64,000 nucleotides of DNA from Pseudanabaena sp. Salubria-1. GTDB taxonomy: Bacteria > Cyanobacteriota > Cyanobacteriia > Pseudanabaenales > Pseudanabaenaceae. Positions 61,184 through 64,000 of this stretch are shown in pieces; position 1 is the first letter of the stretch, and each line of letters starts with the position of its first letter. The notes beneath the pieces were generated by a model, which worked only from the letters and a program-made list of their open reading frames with translations, searched no databases and was not told where the DNA came from. The position numbers and the translations under genes were made by a program. The stretch spans positions 37,997-101,996 of the forward strand of contig JALQCR010000025.1 in NCBI GenBank assembly GCA_023336205.1, given 5' to 3'.

Positions 61184-61690
61184 TTAACTTTCTGTCACTT
61201 CAATATTAAACTTATAGACCATACTAAAAGAAATACTACCAACCCGATTCACAACTTCGTTACTTTCCACCTTAACAAACCCTAGTCTTTGATACAAATT
61301 CACCACTGGATTATCTGCTCGGACACTCAGACATACCGCAGGAAATAAACCTTGAGCCGATCGCAAAACTTGCTTTAGCAATGTAGTTCCAACCCCATTG
61401 CCTCGATATTCAGGCAACACCGCGATCGCTAATTCTGGAATTGTAGAATCAATATAACCAAATCCTCGATCATCATCTGTCCATAAACGTAGCCAAGCCG
61501 AGGCGATCGCATTTTCATTCACGAAAGCCACAGTACCCATATCACCAAATCTGCCCCATCCTTCAACATAACGCGAGAGAATTGGCTGACTTTGCACAGA
61601 TTCAAGTGAGTTTTCATGAGCCGCATACATCAACATCGTCCATAGAATTGGCTCATCTTCAATTGTCAAAGGTCTAACTGTGTAATCCAT
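61184..61690 (-). CDS. GNAT family N-acetyltransferase
   Basis: 168 residues. It has the GNAT core: MDYTVRPLTIEDEPILWTML, a central strand with SAWLRLWTDDDRGFGYID, LAIAVLPEYRGNGVGTTLLKQVL (acetyl-CoA loop RGNGVG) and LSVRADNPVVNLYQRLGFVKVE. The Asn/Tyr pair in NPVVNLYQRLGF is typical. Substrate unknown. It is transcribed toward the broken serpin gene with an 83-bp gap. Confidence 0.87.
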   Translation of the reverse strand: MDYTVRPLTIEDEPILWTMLMYAAHENSLESVQSQPILSRYVEGWGRFGDMGTVAFVNENAIASAWLRLWTDDDRGFGYIDSTIPELAIAVLPEYRGNGVGTTLLKQVLRSAQGLFPAVCLSVRADNPVVNLYQRLGFVKVESNEVVNRVGSISFSMVYKFNIEVTES

Positions 61691-61726
61691 CTTAGAAGTA
61701 AATTGTCAGTACATAAAAACCAAAAG

Positions 61727-61758
61727 CGAGTGGCGGCGATTAGCGCCACCACTCGCTA
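61727..61758 (-). terminator. Terminator of the M3 oligopeptidase gene
   Basis: The stem AGCGAGTGGCGGCG/CGCCACCACTCGCT (one mismatch) lies behind the oligopeptidase stop codon. Confidence 0.65.
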
Positions 61759-61768
61759 AAGAGATAGA

Positions 61769-63859
61769 TTAAACCTTGGCTAAACCACTATGACGCAGCA
61801 AAGGTGCGGTACTTGGCTCACGTCCTCGGAAGGTTTTAAAGACTTCCATGGGATGTTTGCTTCCACCGAGTGCAAGCACCGTATCACGGTAGAGTCTACC
61901 AGTTGAAGCGATCGCCTCATCATTTTCGAGTCCTACTTCCTCAAAGGCGGCAAAAGCATCAGCGCTGAGGACTTCCGCCCACTTGTAGCTGTAGTAACCT
62001 GCGGCATATCCTCCTGAGAAAATATGACCGAAAGAACAGAGGAAGTTATCTTCAGGCAATGGCGGAATTACCATTGTGGTTTCCGCAAGGCGCGATCTCA
62101 ATTGGATTGGAGTCTCAGAGCCACCGCTTTGATAACGATGATGCAATTCAATATCCACAAGACTGAAATGCAACTGGCGCAACATGCCTGAACCACTCAT
62201 GTAGTTTTTGGAATCGATCAGTTTTTGGTAATAGGATTCGGGCAGAGTTTCGCCAGTTTCATAATGTTTCGCCATGCCAAACAAAGTAGCGCGATCGTAA
62301 CACCAGTTTTCCATAAACTGACTAGGGAGTTCTACTGCATCCCATTCCACATTATTAATGCCTGAAGCACCTGAATAATCAACCTGAGTCAGCATATGCT
62401 GCAAGCCATGTCCAAATTCATGGAAGAGAGTCTCTACTTCACCAAAGGTCATCAGGCTAGGCTTGCCATCGACGGGAGGAGACTGGTTGCAAATTAGATA
62501 GGCAACGGGTAACCGAGTAATGGGCTGACCATCTTCGATTACTTTAGCGCGTCCAATGCAATCATTCATCCATGCACCGCCACGTTTTTCCGCAGGACGA
62601 CTATAGGGATCGAGATAAAAATAGGCGATCGCTTGATTTTGTTCGTTTTGAATTTCAAAGAAACGGACACTCTCATGCCAGATTGGCGCTTTGCCATCCG
62701 CTGCAACTACCGTCACCCCAAACAATCGATTTACAAGGGCAAATAAGCCTTCCAAAACTTGAGGAAGAGGGAAATAGGGACGCAACTCTTCTACAGTGAA
62801 ATTGAACTTAGTTTCCCGCTGACGTTCCGCCCAATAGGAGGTATCCCAATGCTTAAGATCACCTAAGGTCGATGAGCCTTGAGCCTTCGCAAATTCCTTT
62901 AATTCTGCATACTCTGCTACTGCGGCAGTATAACTAGACTGACGCAATTCTTCTAGTAATTTCTCAACTGCCTCAACATTGGGAGCCATTTTCCGAGCAA
63001 GACTGAGTTCTGCATAGGTCGGATATCCCAGCAGTTCTGCCTTTTGTTTACGCAATTCCAGAATGCGATCGATTAACGGAGAATTGTCAAACTCACCACT
63101 GGCGGCACGGCTGACAAAGGCGCGATAGAGTTTCTCGCGGAGATCTCGGCGGCAGCTATGCTGCATAAATGGAACATAGCTAGGATAATCAAGGGTAATG
63201 CACCAAGGTCCATTTTCAGGTGTGGCTTTATCATCACCATCTAGGCGAGCAGCTTGGGCAGCTTGAGCAAGAAGACGAGGAGGCAAACCTTCGATTTCTT
63301 CGGGTAGAGTCAAAGTCATGCTAAAAGCTTTAGTGGCATCAAGCACATGATTTGAGAAATTAGTGGAAAGTTCAGCAAGTTCCATTTGGATCGCGTTGAA
63401 CTTCTCTTTCAATTCACCTTCTAAACCAACACCTGATAGCTCGGCATCCCTCATCGCGGCTTCGACGATACGTCTTTGGGCTGGGTCAAGATTATCCCAC
63501 TCCGATGATCCATAAATTGCTTTATAGGCTTTATAAACTGGCTGGCTCTGGCTAAAACGATTAAAAAATTCAATTACCTTAGGTTGAACGACCTTATGAG
63601 CTTCACGCAATTCGGCACTATTTTTGACACTCAGTAAATGCTCGATCGCACCCCAGCCCCAACCAATACGTTCAGTCAAGCGTTCTAATGGCTCGACTAG
63701 CCCTGTCCATGTCGGCTGAAGATTGGCTTCCAGTTCTGTCAATCCCTTGCTTGTTTCTTCGAGCAATTGAGTAATTGCAGGAATGACCTGTTCGGGCTTG
63801 ATATCTGGAAATGGTGGTAAACCTTTACCAATTAGAAGCGGGTTAGTAACTTCACTCAT
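61769..63859 (-). CDS. prlC: M3 family oligopeptidase A
   Basis: Cytoplasmic zinc peptidase that trims short peptides. The 696-residue length is that of oligopeptidase A. The N-terminus reads NPLLIGKGLPPFPDIKPEQVIPA. The zinc site is TLFHEFGHGLQHML with the third ligand Glu in VEWDAVELPSQFMENW, and the substrate loop has FSGGYAAGYYSYKWAEVLSADAFA. The C-terminus ends in LRHSGLAKV. It heads an apparently single-gene unit. Confidence 0.93.
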   Translation of the reverse strand: MSEVTNPLLIGKGLPPFPDIKPEQVIPAITQLLEETSKGLTELEANLQPTWTGLVEPLERLTERIGWGWGAIEHLLSVKNSAELREAHKVVQPKVIEFFNRFSQSQPVYKAYKAIYGSSEWDNLDPAQRRIVEAAMRDAELSGVGLEGELKEKFNAIQMELAELSTNFSNHVLDATKAFSMTLTLPEEIEGLPPRLLAQAAQAARLDGDDKATPENGPWCITLDYPSYVPFMQHSCRRDLREKLYRAFVSRAASGEFDNSPLIDRILELRKQKAELLGYPTYAELSLARKMAPNVEAVEKLLEELRQSSYTAAVAEYAELKEFAKAQGSSTLGDLKHWDTSYWAERQRETKFNFTVEELRPYFPLPQVLEGLFALVNRLFGVTVVAADGKAPIWHESVRFFEIQNEQNQAIAYFYLDPYSRPAEKRGGAWMNDCIGRAKVIEDGQPITRLPVAYLICNQSPPVDGKPSLMTFGEVETLFHEFGHGLQHMLTQVDYSGASGINNVEWDAVELPSQFMENWCYDRATLFGMAKHYETGETLPESYYQKLIDSKNYMSGSGMLRQLHFSLVDIELHHRYQSGGSETPIQLRSRLAETTMVIPPLPEDNFLCSFGHIFSGGYAAGYYSYKWAEVLSADAFAAFEEVGLENDEAIASTGRLYRDTVLALGGSKHPMEVFKTFRGREPSTAPLLRHSGLAKV

Positions 63860-63948
63860 ATAGTAATCTTTAAGATTTGTAAATAATTACATTAATTATA
63901 TAGCAATAAAAAAGATAGCTAAGACAAATCAAAACCCAAAACAAAAGT

Positions 63949-64000
63949 GGGGGGGGGGGGGGGGGGGGGCGGGGGGGGGGGTTTTGTTTTTTTTTTTTTT
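63949..64000. other. Poly-G then poly-T tract at the window end, probable artefact
   Basis: The sequence AAAACCCAAAACAAAAGTGG is the usual left arm of a GGCGGCGC hairpin (compare 53905-53951). It is replaced by about 30 G with one C, then a T run. It resembles the 28.9-29.3 kb tract. Confidence 0.75.

Overview
The window looks like the chromosome of a filamentous or unicellular cyanobacterium close to Pseudanabaena. The octamer GCGATCGC (HIP1) occurs throughout. The gene set is also cyanobacterial: a chloroplast-type ATP synthase gamma subunit, a flavodiiron protein with a C-terminal flavin reductase domain, a DUF98-type chorismate lyase, ThiE with an N-terminal extension, an orphan gas vesicle GvpG, and many PAS/GAF hybrid kinases. 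No rRNA, tRNA or CRISPR array was seen.

Layout. 1-15.9 kb: a GNAT/TrhO fusion, mnmE, a LOV-containing hybrid kinase with a REC-GGDEF partner, cobH, a pentapeptide repeat protein, gvpG, pyrD, atpC, thiG, a PIN/HTH pair, a glycosyltransferase and a membrane protein. 16-24.5 kb: an ABC-F ATPase with an IS30 element at its stop codon, then a MASE1 hybrid kinase split by a 1258-bp IS and its response regulator split by a 134-bp MITE. 24.7-28.9 kb: thiE, a large unknown protein and plsY. 28.9-31.1 kb: an apparent assembly artefact (poly-G/C runs and a perfect duplication), an LRR protein, and the remains of two IS elements with a MITE inside one. 31.1-46 kb: flavodiiron protein, MlaE permease, dacB, a lipoprotein-like methyltransferase, a GH3 enzyme, GerMN protein, coaD, chorismate lyase, a YaaW-like protein, a GntR regulator divergent from an M20 amidohydrolase, and a frameshifted glycogen debranching enzyme. 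46-50.4 kb is accessory DNA: a MazF-type module between direct repeats, a DUF262/DUF1524 defence-type gene cut by a second copy of the 134-bp MITE, an HNH nuclease and gene fragments. 50.4-64 kb: a secreted protein, a TPR-like protein, ychF, a candidate small-protein gene, a ClC-CBS-Usp protein, a serpin gene cut by an IS, a GNAT and an M3 oligopeptidase. The window ends in a poly-G/T tract.

The main theme is a genome being remodelled by small palindromic elements. At least five interspersed repeat families are present. For several insertions the target duplication can be read directly and the uninterrupted gene rebuilt. Five genes are broken: the MASE1 kinase, its response regulator, the DUF262 protein, the debranching enzyme and the serpin. 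The most notable intact items are the LOV kinase/GGDEF pair, the GNAT-TrhO fusion, a ClC protein with Gln at the gating-glutamate position, and a tiny ORF with its own promoter, strong ribosome binding site and terminator.
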